A stretch of 64,000 bases of DNA from Microvirga rosea. Its GTDB lineage: Bacteria > Pseudomonadota > Alphaproteobacteria > Rhizobiales > Beijerinckiaceae. Where the stretch lies: contig NZ_JAJDOP010000011.1 of assembly GCF_020595095.1 (NCBI RefSeq), forward strand, positions 1 to 64,000, written 5' to 3'. Position numbers and translations under genes: made by a program. The notes under the pieces were generated by a model. That model was not told where the DNA came from. It searched no databases and saw only the letters and a program-made list of their open reading frames with translations. Numbering within the stretch: the first letter of the stretch is position 1; each line of letters starts with the position of its first letter. Positions 33,536 to 42,546 of this stretch are shown piece after piece.

Positions 33536-35314
33536 ATGGTTGATGTCCCACTTGGTCATGTCGGCCCGGTACCCGGAGCAGATATCGAGGATGTCGAGCT
33601 CTACCATCCTCATAGCTGGATCACGAAATACGTGTTCGCTCAAGATGCGAAGGTCATCGCCATCCAATACTCTCTTACGGCCCTGTCGGTCGGCCTGATC
33701 GCTCTAGTGCTGTCATGGCTGATGCGCTTGCAGCTGGGTTTTCCCGGCGTATTCTCGTTCATTGATGCCAATGCCTATTACCAGTTCATCACCATGCATG
33801 GGATGATGATGGTGGTCTATGTGCTGACCGCTCTCTTCCTGGGAGGTTTCGGCAACTACCTTATCCCCCTGATGGTCGGCGCGCGCGACATGGTCTTTCC
33901 TTATGTCAACATGCTGAGCTTTTGGGTTTATTTGTTGGCCGTTCTGATCCTGATCGCCAGCTTCTTCGCGCCGGGCGGCCCGACCGGTGCAGGCTGGACG
34001 CTCTATCCTCCGCAAGCCATCCTGTCGGGAACGCCGGGCGGACAGGAGTGGGGCATTGTCTTGATGCTCGCCTCGTTGATGGTTTTCATCATCGGATTCA
34101 CTATGGGTGGCTTGAATTATGTGGTGACGGTACTGCAGGCGCGGGCGCGTGGCATGACGCTTATGCGCATGCCTCTGACCGTCTGGGGGATTTTCACAGC
34201 CAGCTTCATGGCGCTTCTCGCCTTCCCGGCCCTGTTCGTCGGTTGCGTGATGATGATGTTCGACAGGATATTCGGCACGAGCTTCTTCTTGCCGGCAATT
34301 GTCGAGATGGGGCAACCTCTGGAGCGCAGCGGAGGAAGCCCTCTGCTCTTCCAGCATCTGTTCTGGTTCTTCGGCCATCCGGAGGTATATATTGTCGCCC
34401 TGCCCGCTTTCGGCATAGTCTCCGATCTGATCAGCACCCATGCGCGACGCAACATTTTTGGTTACCGCATGATGGTCTGGGCACTTTTGGCGATCGGAGC
34501 CCTCAGCTTCGTGGTCTGGGCGCACCACATGTATGTGAGCGGCATGAATCCCTATTTTGGGTTCTTCTTTGCCACGACAACGCTCATTATCGCCATCCCT
34601 ACTGCGATCAAGGTCTATAACTGGATCCTGACTCTCTGGCGCGGGAATATCCATCTCACCGTTCCCATGCTCTTCGCGCTCGCCTTTATTGTGACTTTTG
34701 TGAATGGCGGGCTCACGGGCCTTTTTCTCGGCAATGTGGTTGTCGATGTTCCGCTCTCCGACACGATGTTCGTCGTGGCGCATTTTCATATGGTTATGGG
34801 TGTTGCACCAATCCTCGTGATCTTCGGTGCGATCTACCACTGGTATCCGAAGGTGACCGGGCGCATGCTGAACGACACGCTCGGCAAACTCCATTTCTGG
34901 GTTACATTCCTGGGCGCCTACGCGATCTTCTTTCCCATGCACTATCTCGGCCTGATGGGCGTGCCGCGCCGTTATTACGAAATGGGAGAAATGAGCTTTG
35001 TTCCCCCGTCAGCCCACACCCTCAATGCCTTCATCACTATCGTGGCGCTGGTCGTCGGTGCGACCCAGCTAACTTTCGTCTTCAACCTGTTCTGGAGTCT
35101 GCGCCATGGAAAAGTGGCCGGGAGCAATCCCTGGCGAGCCACGACCCTGGAATGGCAGACGCCCGAAACACCACCTTCTCATGGCAATTGGGGCAAAGCC
35201 CCTCCTATCGTCTATCGCTGGGCTTACGATTATAGCGTACCGGGTGCTGCAGAGGATTTCCTGCCGCAAAACCAGCCGAGCGCACAGGCTGTATCGGGGG
35301 AGGCTCATGGGTAG
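33536..35314 (+). CDS. ctaD: Cytochrome c oxidase subunit I (CoxN/CtaD-like)
   Basis: 592 residues, about 12 membrane helices. Haem-copper signature: WFFGHPEVYIVALPAFGIV (CuB His and the Tyr partner), VWAHHMYVSGM (two CuB His), and haem His residues in helices II (TMHGMMMVV) and X (FVVAHFHMVMG). It contains the Glu of GHPEV typical of A1-type oxidases. It reduces O2 to water and pumps protons. It overlaps the next gene by 8 bp. Confidence 0.95.
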   Translation: MVDVPLGHVGPVPGADIEDVELYHPHSWITKYVFAQDAKVIAIQYSLTALSVGLIALVLSWLMRLQLGFPGVFSFIDANAYYQFITMHGMMMVVYVLTALFLGGFGNYLIPLMVGARDMVFPYVNMLSFWVYLLAVLILIASFFAPGGPTGAGWTLYPPQAILSGTPGGQEWGIVLMLASLMVFIIGFTMGGLNYVVTVLQARARGMTLMRMPLTVWGIFTASFMALLAFPALFVGCVMMMFDRIFGTSFFLPAIVEMGQPLERSGGSPLLFQHLFWFFGHPEVYIVALPAFGIVSDLISTHARRNIFGYRMMVWALLAIGALSFVVWAHHMYVSGMNPYFGFFFATTTLIIAIPTAIKVYNWILTLWRGNIHLTVPMLFALAFIVTFVNGGLTGLFLGNVVVDVPLSDTMFVVAHFHMVMGVAPILVIFGAIYHWYPKVTGRMLNDTLGKLHFWVTFLGAYAIFFPMHYLGLMGVPRRYYEMGEMSFVPPSAHTLNAFITIVALVVGATQLTFVFNLFWSLRHGKVAGSNPWRATTLEWQTPETPPSHGNWGKAPPIVYRWAYDYSVPGAAEDFLPQNQPSAQAVSGEAHG

Positions 35315-36011
35315 CAGCCTTATTTTCCTGGCAGCGCTTCTTGCCATCGGAATATGGTGGCTTTCGCGTCAAGGGCTCATGTCAAAGCCTTGGCTGGAAC
35401 AAGGCGTTGTCGCCGAGGCGCCATTCCCCAGAGATTTCACGTCATCTGCAGCAAGGATGGGGCTCGGCGTATTCCTTGCCGTCGTGGGCTCCCTGTTTGC
35501 TCTCCTCATTAGCGCTTATGCGATACGGATGCAGGTATCGGATTGGCGCGATGTCCCTCTGCCGAAGGTCTTATGGTTGAACACCGGAATGTTGATCTTG
35601 AGCAGTGCTGCGCTGCAAAGTGCGTGGAACGCAGCCCGTAAGGCAGAAGAAGATGCGCTAATGGTCGGCCTCTTTGCCGCTGGCGTTGCGGCCCTGGCCT
35701 TCCTGTCCGGGCAGCTATTGGCTTGGCGGCAGCTAACAGCGGATGGATATTTTCTTACATCCAACGCAGCTAATGCCTTCTTCTATATGCTGACTGGAAT
35801 TCATGGTCTGCATCTTCTAGGCGGCCTCGTGGCCTTGAGCAGGACCATTGCCCTGGCGTGGCGTGGTGCTCAGCCGGAACGCGTACGGCTCAGTGTGGGA
35901 CTATGCGCGACATACTGGCATTTCCTGCTCATAGTCTGGTTCATTCTGCTCAGCGTCCTAACCGCTTGGGTAGGGATTGCACTTGATATTTGCCGACAGC
36001 TGCTGACTTGA
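35307..36011 (+). CDS. Cytochrome c oxidase subunit III-like protein, first copy
   Basis: 234 residues from ATG 35307, with GGGGGAGG just upstream; the start overlaps the subunit I stop by 8 bp. Seven hydrophobic stretches. Subunit III hallmarks in the C-terminal half are NAFFYMLTGIHGLHLLGGL and GLCATYWHFLLIVWFILL. The N-terminal third is unusual: a separate helix, then a periplasmic/cytosolic stretch with PFPRDFTSSAARMG. Confidence 0.85.
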   Translation: MGSSLIFLAALLAIGIWWLSRQGLMSKPWLEQGVVAEAPFPRDFTSSAARMGLGVFLAVVGSLFALLISAYAIRMQVSDWRDVPLPKVLWLNTGMLILSSAALQSAWNAARKAEEDALMVGLFAAGVAALAFLSGQLLAWRQLTADGYFLTSNAANAFFYMLTGIHGLHLLGGLVALSRTIALAWRGAQPERVRLSVGLCATYWHFLLIVWFILLSVLTAWVGIALDICRQLLT

Positions 36012-36025
36012 GAGGAATCCTGGTT

Positions 36026-36748
36026 ATGGCGGAGCAAGCCTTTTCCAATCTTGACACAGCCCCTGTCGGCGAGCCCAGACCGCACAGCATCACGGCCGAT
36101 TTTTCCTCAGACCGGAGCGTGTTCAAGAATGTGTCCTGGGGCAAGGCGATGATGTGGATCTTTCTGCTCAGTGACACCTTCGTCTTCAGCTGCTTCCTGA
36201 TCTCCTACATGACGGCCAGAATGTCCACGACCGTGCCATGGCCGAATTCCAGCGAGGTCTTCGCCCTGACCGTCGGAGGCAGGTCGTTGCCTCTGATCCT
36301 GATTGCGATCATGACATTCGTTCTGATCAGCAGCAGCGGTACGATGGCGATGGCGGTGAACTGGGGTTATCGCCACGATCGCCGGAAGACAGCGACCTTC
36401 ATGCTCCTCACGGCACTTCTCGGCGCTACCTTCCTCGGCATGCAGGCTTTCGAGTGGAGCAAACTGATCCATGAAGGAGTGCGCCCCTGGGCCAACCCTT
36501 GGGGTGCCGCGCAGTTCGGTTCCAGCTTCTTCATGATCACAGGCTTTCATGGCACACATGTAACCTTCGGCGTCGTCTTCCTTCTCATAATCGCGCGGAA
36601 AGTCTGGCGTGGTGATTTCGATCGAGGACGGCGTGGCTTCTTCACCAGTCGTACGGGCCGTTACGAGGCCGTTGAGATCATGGGCCTCTACTGGCACTTC
36701 GTCGATCTGGTCTGGGTCTTCATCTTCGCCTTCCTCTATCTCTGGTAG
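36026..36748 (+). CDS. Cytochrome c oxidase subunit III-like protein, second copy
   Basis: 240 residues from ATG 36026. Five to seven helices; hallmarks WGKAMMWIFLLSDTFVFSCF, AFEWSKLIHEG, MITGFHGTHVTFGVVFLL, VEIMGLYWHFVDLVWVFIF. The two subunit III genes side by side match the coxOP arrangement of the alternative aa3 oxidase and suggest a heterodimeric subunit III or one diverged for another role. Confidence 0.88.
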   Translation: MAEQAFSNLDTAPVGEPRPHSITADFSSDRSVFKNVSWGKAMMWIFLLSDTFVFSCFLISYMTARMSTTVPWPNSSEVFALTVGGRSLPLILIAIMTFVLISSSGTMAMAVNWGYRHDRRKTATFMLLTALLGATFLGMQAFEWSKLIHEGVRPWANPWGAAQFGSSFFMITGFHGTHVTFGVVFLLIIARKVWRGDFDRGRRGFFTSRTGRYEAVEIMGLYWHFVDLVWVFIFAFLYLW

Positions 36749-36758
36749 GGAGCCAGTC

Positions 36759-37100
36759 ATGGCACAGGCAACAGCGCACTCATCTGCTCAGGGCCAGCAG
36801 CATCCGCTCAAACTCTATCTCATAGTCTGGGCCTGGCTGTTCATCCTGAGCACCGGGTCATATCTGGTCGATTACTTCCAACTCGAAGGTGCTCTCAGAT
36901 ATTCTCTTATCATCCTGTTCATGCTGCTTAAAGCGGGTCTCATCGTCGCTGTGTTCATGCACATGGCGTGGGAGCGCCTGTCCCTCGTCTATGCCATTCT
37001 GGTGCCTATGAGCGCTATCCTGGTGTTTGTGGCGATCATGGTGCTCGAATCAGACCACACGCTTCTGTCACGGGTCACGTTCTTTGCATCCGGCCACTAG
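36759..37100 (+). CDS. Cytochrome c oxidase subunit IV-type protein
   Basis: 113 residues from ATG 36759 (MAQATAHSSAQGQQHPLKLY). Three hydrophobic helices (LIVWAWLFILSTGSYLV, YSLIILFMLLKAGLIVAVFMHM, LVYAILVPMSAILVFVAIMV). This is the bacterial COX4/CtaF-type short subunit, usually last in oxidase operons. Eleven bp after the second subunit III stop. Confidence 0.8.
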   Translation: MAQATAHSSAQGQQHPLKLYLIVWAWLFILSTGSYLVDYFQLEGALRYSLIILFMLLKAGLIVAVFMHMAWERLSLVYAILVPMSAILVFVAIMVLESDHTLLSRVTFFASGH

Positions 37101-37121
37101 CCAATAGACCGACTAGGATCC

Positions 37122-37976
37122 TCAACCGTGATCGACCGAGCTCTGGAAGGACCTATCCGCCGGATGGGCCTCGTCGTCCGAATGCGGCTCCACCACCCGG
37201 CGGTAGAGATGCCAGGTTGCGTGCCCCAGCACCGGCATCACGATAGCAAGCCCCACGAACAGCGGAATGGAGCCCACGAAAAGCGCTGCCGCGACGATCA
37301 AGCCCCAGAGCGCCATGGTGAGCGGATTGAGCACGACCGCCTTGACCGAGGCATAAACCGCAACCGCGATGCCGACATCACGATCCAGAAGAAGCGGAAA
37401 AGAAATCACGCTGATGCTCAAAACGACGACCGCAAAGGCGAAGCCCAGCAGATTGCCCCAGACGATCAGTCTCATACCTTCTGGACTTGCGAGGACATGA
37501 TCAATGAACTGCGGATAGGAGGTGGGCGCTGCATAGCCAAAGAGAGATTCATATAGCATGCGTGCACTCGTCAGCCACGCAAGAAAGATCATCATCAGCA
37601 AGACTCCCAGGGCAATGATGGAAGGGAGGGAGGGAGATTTAAGCACCTCGAAAGCATCTCCCCAGGATGTGGGCAAGCCAAGTTCCCGCCGCCGACTGAT
37701 CTCGTAAAGGCCGACGCCTGCGAGAGGCCCAACCAGTGCGAAGCCCGTCGCTAGAGGATAGAGAAGCGGCAGGGCGTTGTTGGTGAAGGTGAGCGCGGCA
37801 AGACATGCCCCGAGGATCGGATAAATCAGTCCCAGGAAGACCAGATGGGACGGCATAGCCCAAAAGTCATCGAAGCCTCTCGACAAAGCCTCTTTCAAGT
37901 CTGCAGGGCCGATCTTCCGGATGACTGGATGAGCTGGTATCTCGCTTGCGCCGGCAACGACATGAAAGTGGGCCAT
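37122..37976 (-). CDS. DUF2189 multi-helix membrane protein
   Basis: 284 residues from ATG 37976 (MAHFHVVAGASEI); an in-frame upstream start at 38087 would run through a repeated hairpin. Six membrane helices (HLVFLGLIYPILGACLAAL, PLATGFALVGPLAGVGLYEI, SIIALGVLLMMIFLAWL, and others), with KIGPADLKEALSRGFDDFW before the first, typical of DUF2189. Function is unknown. Convergent with the oxidase operon, 21 bp apart; DUF2189 genes often lie near respiratory genes (inference). Confidence 0.8.
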   Translation of the reverse strand: MAHFHVVAGASEIPAHPVIRKIGPADLKEALSRGFDDFWAMPSHLVFLGLIYPILGACLAALTFTNNALPLLYPLATGFALVGPLAGVGLYEISRRRELGLPTSWGDAFEVLKSPSLPSIIALGVLLMMIFLAWLTSARMLYESLFGYAAPTSYPQFIDHVLASPEGMRLIVWGNLLGFAFAVVVLSISVISFPLLLDRDVGIAVAVYASVKAVVLNPLTMALWGLIVAAALFVGSIPLFVGLAIVMPVLGHATWHLYRRVVEPHSDDEAHPADRSFQSSVDHG

Positions 37977-37987
37977 ATCCACATCTC

Positions 37988-38029
37988 CAGGACTGAACCC
38001 TGCAAGGGTAAACCTTGCAGGACTGAACC
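37988..38029 (-). promoter_or_regulatory. Structured leader of the DUF2189 gene
   Basis: A hairpin CCTGCAAGG (37999-38007) / CCTTGCAGG (38013-38021) with loop GTAAA, flanked by two direct copies of CAGGACTGAACC (37988-37999 and 38018-38029). Located 12-53 bp before the start codon, so it may be an operator or a 5' UTR element. Confidence 0.5.
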
Positions 38030-38241
38030 TTGGCAGTTGAGATTGCAGTCTTCGCGCATCGTCATGAATGGTTACGCGTAACCGCAACCTAATGCATAAT
38101 TATACTCTTAAACACGGCTTTTGTCGCCCCGGCATGAATGTTCCAACCCACGGTCGCAACTTGCGTTGGCCCACCAGTGCAGCATTTATGGTATGATCAG
38201 TCGTTATTTTGGTCGGGAGAGCTCCATGGACTCGGGCAGTC

Positions 38242-38460
38242 ATGGAACTCGTGGAAGACCGCGACGACCGCCGCTTCTTCGACACATCCCGCAAGATCGG
38301 CCCGTCCATTGTGGCAGCCATGCTGGAGCGCGGCGTCATCGCAAGAGCCATGCCGCAGGGCGACATTATCGGCTTTGCGCCCCCGCTGTGCCTGACACGC
38401 GAAGAGGCCGAAGAGATTGTCTCGGTCACCGCCGACGCCATCAGACAAGTGCTCGGATAA
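38242..38460 (+). pseudogene. Class III aminotransferase C-terminal fragment
   Basis: 72 residues: MELVEDRDDRRFFDTSRKIG, AAMLERGVIARAMPQGDIIG, FAPPLCLTREEAEEIVSVTA. This is the last ~70 residues of an omega-aminotransferase (LVEDRxTRxxFD and IxFxPPLxIT motifs). The PLP-lysine part is absent. It lies 42 bp before the aldolase pseudogene and was likely one catabolic operon with it. Confidence 0.7.
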
Positions 38461-38501
38461 ATGCGCCAGCCTCTCCATTTCCAGATCAGGGATATCGTAG
38501 C

Positions 38502-39254
38502 ATGACATCAAGTTCCCGCCATAAATCGGCAGTTTGGCTTTCTGGGCCCAACATAGCCGCAGCAGAAATCGCTGCTTCCATCGGTTACACCGCCGTCGTG
38601 CTGGATATCGAGCACGGCAGTTTTGACCTCGGCACACTTGAGCGGTTCATCCCGGTTCTCAAGGGCTTGGGGCTGGAGGTCCTGGCAAAGGTGCTGGCGC
38701 CTGAGTGTGGTCCCACCTAGCAGGCACTGGATTTCGGTGCAGATGCCGTGGTCATTCCCCATATTCTGGACGCTGTCCATGCGGAAAAGACATGTGCCTT
38801 TGCGAAGTTCCCGCCTCATGGGAAGCGCAGTTTTGCCGGAGGCCGCACTGTGGCCTATGGCAGCCCGGATGATCAGTGGTTCATCGACCAGGACCGGAAG
38901 ACCAGATGTTACCCGATGATCGAACATGCGGGCGCCTTGAGAGAAATCGAACAAATCCTGTCGCTCGACACCGTGGACGGGGTCTTCATTGGCCCGAGCG
39001 ATCTCTCCCTGCGGCGCGGTCGCGGGACCTACAAACGCGGCGAGACAGATTTTGCCGATCTGAAAGCAATTGCGGATGCGGCGAAAGCCGCTGGCAAGCA
39101 TTGGTTGCTGCCCGCCTGGAGTGTCTCCGAAAAGCAGTTCGCACTCGAAAACGACGCCCATACGCTTGTGCTGACCATGGAGCATGGCGCCATCGCGCTT
39201 GGTTTTCGCGACGCTTGCAACACCACCGCTCAACTTCTCTCGCCAGCGCACTGA
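38502..39254 (+). pseudogene. HpcH/HpaI-type aldolase with in-frame amber codon
   Basis: The frame of 250 codons is intact except for TAG at 38718, where family members have Gln in a PxQQALDFGADAVVIPHI context. Motifs before and after: LDIEHGSFDLGTLERFIP, YPMIEHAGALREIEQIL, VDGVFIGPSDLSL. These enzymes cleave or form 2-keto-3-hydroxy acids with a divalent metal. CAG to TAG is a single change, so it is a recent loss or suppressed amber. No frameshift downstream. Confidence 0.8.
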
Positions 39255-39375
39255 TTTTGCCCCGTCACGAAGGCTCATGAACTCCATGAGCTTGAGAAGC
39301 CACTCCTTCGCCGGATGGTTCTGATGGAAGCGCGCGAAGCCCCGTCTAACGGCGGTCCATGGACTTTGGCGCAGT

Positions 39376-39749
39376 CACTTTGCCCTCAACTCTGAGATTC
39401 ATCGCGTTGGATGTGGAAAAGCGACATTCCTTGCCCTTCAAGGCGAGATGCCGATCAGGTTTGTTCGCTGCTCCTTGATCCTTGCGTGTGACCGCGGTGC
39501 GGTATCCGGTGCACGATCCGATCAATGGTGGCGAGCGAACGGGCTTGCTGGTGAGAGGCCCGGAGCAAGGCGACCTGGGCGACCTCTGTCAGGTCCCGTT
39601 CCATCGCCATCGCAGCCAGCCGCACGCCCTGTCAACGCTGTCTCACTTCGAGGGAAAGAATCTCGATTTTGCAGGCAAGATCTCGCCTTGAGCGGCAAAG
39701 GATTGTCAGTGATAGTGTTGCATTCCTGATCTCGCCTTGAGCGACAAAG
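39376..39749. repeat. Dispersed repeat, copy 4
   Basis: Starts CACTTTGC and ends with two 22-bp direct repeats GATCTCGCCTTGAGCGRCAA plus AG (39679-39700 and 39728-39749, one mismatch, 49-bp period), which show the multi-repeat end best. The minus-strand 51-codon frame is at 39455-39610 with several amino-acid changes relative to copy 1. Confidence 0.7.
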
Positions 39750-39782
39750 CCCCTCACGCGGGGGCTGCTCGTAGGTGAGGCT

Positions 39783-40104
39783 CTAGCCCTTGGACCTTAG
39801 CCAGCACTCCTCTGCCGGTAGATTGGCTCTGCGGCGCAAGCGTGTCACCCGCCTCCAATCGCCCTTCTCAAACGCTGCGGCCAGCACCTGTTTCGAGGCC
39901 TCGTCACGCATACCAGCACAAGGATAGATCGCAACCGGCGAGACCCAGCGTGCCAGGTAATCTGGTCCCTGGCGCGTAACGAGGAAGACGGCCCCGCGGC
40001 GGCTGATCGGTCCCGGCCCAGTCGATCGAAAGCCTTTATCGGTGGTCAAGGGCAGAATAAGCCTGCCACCGTCCCGGAGCCGGTCGAGCCAGGTGTCCGC
40101 TCAG
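39783..40104 (-). pseudogene. Protein-L-isoaspartate O-methyltransferase-like C-terminal fragment
   Basis: About 107 residues: ADTWLDRLRDGGRLILPLTT, RGAVFLVTRQGPDYLARWVS, PVAIYPCAGMRDEASKQVLA, ANLPAEECWLRSKG. This matches the distal half of rhizobial PCMT-like methyltransferases; the SAM-binding N-terminal part is missing, and the frame has no proper start. A relic flanked by repeat copy 4. Confidence 0.6.
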
Positions 40105-40668
40105 TCCACTCAATGCCGGAAGGCTACGGGCTCTGGGCCGCGCTAGGGCCTTGAAGGCGAAGCAGGTCCCCTTCCGACAGGGACCGGATCGCACGGGCAA
40201 CCGCGGCGGGCGCCTCGTCAGCCTCTTCGTTGCGGTTCACGTTATGGCTCTGCTTGTCCTGGATCAGCCGTTCGCCTGCGTATCCTACTATGCGCGTGTG
40301 AAAGGGGAGTCAGGGACGTACTACCGGCTGCAGAAAAGCTCCCGGCCGCACGGTCGATAATCTGCGGTGTGTAGTCTTTGACATTGCTGGAAAAATTCAC
40401 CCGGATACGTCGTCGGGCAAGGCATCGGTGTTGCGGCGTTTGCAGCCGAGGGCGATGGGTTATTCTTCCACCAAACCTCTGATCTCACCGGTGGCCGCAG
40501 GAGCTGGCGCGCTGATGGCTTGCGTTCATAGGACTGCGAGCCTAGAATCGGCTGCATGATGTTCATGTCCACATTCTTCCCCCTGATCTGAACGACTCCG
40601 TCGTCGCTGCGCAGTAAGCGCCAATCAGGTTTCACGGCCGGTCAGAAATGGCGGCCGAACGGAGAATT
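40105..40668. other. 564-bp stretch without a recognised gene
   Basis: Open frames here (for example 40321-40635 on the minus strand) show no domain and no ribosome-binding site. It lies between a methyltransferase relic and the dioxygenase gene and is probably decayed sequence plus the dioxygenase promoter. Confidence 0.35.
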
Positions 40669-41466
40669 ATGGACATGCCGACCACCGGCTCCTTGGGTCT
40701 GAGCAGCGCTCAGATCAACGATTTCATTGAACATGGCTATCTGAAGCTCGAACACGCTTTCGATGCCGAACTCGCCCGCCAGGGACGGGATGAGCTCTGG
40801 GCAGCTATGGGCCTTTCGCCCGACGAGCCTCACACATGGACACGGCCCGTCGTCCGCCTTGGCTTCATGTCAGGGCCGACCTTCGTCGCAGCCGCGAATA
40901 CCCCGCGCCTGTACAGTGCCTATGATGCGCTTGCTGGTGAGGGGCGTTGGCTGAAGCCGACCGGACTTGGGACGTTTCCGATCCGGTTCCCATCGAAGGA
41001 TGCCCCTGGCGATGGCGGCTGGCATGTCGACGTGAGCTTCGGATCTGAAAACCCCGATTTCATGCAGTGGCGGGTCAACGTGAAAAGCCGAGGTCGCGCG
41101 CTGCTGATGCTCTTTTTGTTCTCGGATGTGGGCCAGGACGACGCCCCAACAGTGATCCGCAAAGGTTCCCATGCCCATATTGCACGTCAATTGCTGCCTC
41201 ATGGAGAGAATGGCCTGACGCTCGGAGAACTTGCAGCCGACGGCTTCGCCTCGACGGAAGGCTGCGAAGAGACTTTGGCCACGGGTCAGGCGGGCACTGT
41301 CCATCTGTGCCACCCGTTCCTGGTCCATCGAGCGCAACCGCATCGGGGAACGCGACCTCGCTTTATGGCGCAACCGCCGCTTCTTCCCAAAGGCGAGTTT
41401 GACCCTTCAATGCCACCATCACCGGTGCAGACGGCAATCCGGAAAGCATGCGGGATTACCTTCTGA
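40669..41466 (+). CDS. Phytanoyl-CoA dioxygenase (PhyH)-family protein
   Basis: 265 residues from ATG 40669 (ATG 40675 also possible). Fe(II)/2-oxoglutarate facial triad candidates: HxD in GGWHVDVSFG near residue 118 and the distal His in VHLCHPFLVHRAQPHRG near residue 213, with the following Arg for 2-oxoglutarate. The N-terminal QINDFIEHGYLKLEHAFD is the usual PhyH opening. Substrate unknown. Isolated among relics, so possibly part of a transferred segment. Confidence 0.8.
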   Translation: MDMPTTGSLGLSSAQINDFIEHGYLKLEHAFDAELARQGRDELWAAMGLSPDEPHTWTRPVVRLGFMSGPTFVAAANTPRLYSAYDALAGEGRWLKPTGLGTFPIRFPSKDAPGDGGWHVDVSFGSENPDFMQWRVNVKSRGRALLMLFLFSDVGQDDAPTVIRKGSHAHIARQLLPHGENGLTLGELAADGFASTEGCEETLATGQAGTVHLCHPFLVHRAQPHRGTRPRFMAQPPLLPKGEFDPSMPPSPVQTAIRKACGITF

Positions 41467-41591
41467 TGTGTAGGCCTGGAGTTCTTGAATGGCTCCGAGC
41501 CTCAGCTGCGCTGCCCCCATATCGCCGAACAGATCTCGCCTTGCCTCTTCGCGTGTCATCCAATTCCGCGGATGGACCAGCTCGACCTTCA

Positions 41592-41700
41592 AGGAATGGA
41601 AAGCGACTCCATCGGAGCGTTGTCATAGGGGCAAGCCGTTCGGCTCATTGACGCCTTAGTCTTCATGGGGTGGGAACAGTTCTTGTCCCGACCCCATTGT
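41592..41700 (-). pseudogene. IS3-family transposase (OrfB) fragment
   Basis: The translation KTKASMSRTACPYDNAPMES matches the conserved SMSRKGxxxDNAxxESF block with the catalytic Glu of IS3-type OrfB. About 30 residues remain. No second half. The 263 bp that follow to 41962 hold no gene. Confidence 0.6.
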
Positions 41701-41962
41701 GTCGCAGCCTCCACGGGACGTGGCGGAGAATAGACACGAAAAGACATGGGTCCATCCTGCACGAAGCGGACGGACCCAGGCAATTGGACGTTGCCTGAAG
41801 TCTGGTACTCGCCGCATCACGGACGTTCGGTCTACTTCCGCCTCGTGCCAGAAGCAGACCTTCCTGCGCAGAATAGTTCTTCTGCGTCGGCGCTTCTCGC
41901 ACCAAACAACTTAATCGTAAGTGTCGGTCTCGAAATGGCTTATGCCCATGATCTCAGCACCA

Positions 41963-42532
41963 TTAACTGAGCGATAGAACAAGACCTGCAACGCTGACGA
42001 ACGCGCCCGCCACGCGGATCATCTGGCGATGACCGAGAACAAGGCCTATTGCAAGGCCCGCTCCATGCAGTAGAGCCGTCGCCGAGGCAAAGCCAAGGCA
42101 ATACAGGGCCGCTGCGGCTCCCACCGGCATTTCCGCTCCATGGGCGTAGCCGTGGAAGACCGCAAACATTCCGGTCAACGTCATGGCTACGGAGACGAGA
42201 CAGCGATTCCCCACGGCCAGAACTGCGCCGAGGACAACGACCGAAGCGGCAATGCCAATCTCGACGGCGGGGATTTCAATTCCCATAAGGCCCATGGCTC
42301 CCCCCACGAGCATCATGGAGACGAAACTTGCCGGAACGGCCCAGAAAGCCCGCCCGCCGAGCTGGGCGGCGAAGAGGCCGACGGCCAGCATGGCTAAGGT
42401 GTGATCGAACCCGCCGAGAGGGTGCAGGAAGCCGGCGCCAAAACCTGAGGGCTCGTGGGAGCCCGTGTGAGCCACAGCAGGCATGGCAGCCAGCAGCATG
42501 GAAAGAGTCAGAAGAGAGCGTTTCAATGCCAT
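41963..42532 (-). CDS. ureJ: HupE/UreJ-family membrane protein (candidate nickel permease)
   Basis: 189 residues from ATG 42532 (MALKRSLLTLSML); ATG 42550, overlapping ureG, is possible. Signal peptide about 1-21 (MPAVAHTG). HupE/UreJ pattern: GFGAGFLHPLGGFDHTLAMLAVG near residue 29, and AVFHGYAHGAEMP near 125, with His residues suited to nickel binding; six or seven helices. Last gene of the urease operon, so it probably supplies nickel. Confidence 0.88.
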   Translation of the reverse strand: MALKRSLLTLSMLLAAMPAVAHTGSHEPSGFGAGFLHPLGGFDHTLAMLAVGLFAAQLGGRAFWAVPASFVSMMLVGGAMGLMGIEIPAVEIGIAASVVVLGAVLAVGNRCLVSVAMTLTGMFAVFHGYAHGAEMPVGAAAALYCLGFASATALLHGAGLAIGLVLGHRQMIRVAGAFVSVAGLVLSLS

Positions 42533-42546
42533 GGGGATTGCTCCTG

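Noticed and set aside
33713..34942. 409-codon frame antisense to cytochrome oxidase subunit I
   Set aside because: Extremely His/Glu/Asp-rich composition, typical of the antisense of membrane helices; no start signal.
40321..40635. 104-codon minus-strand frame
   Set aside because: No recognisable motif or start signal, in a region of relics.
9093..41688. Recurrence of GAACAAGAACTGYTCC at 9093, 22399 and, shortened and inverted, 41673
   Set aside because: 16 bp with a partly palindromic character; may be shared IS3 debris, but flanks do not align, so it is not called a repeat family.
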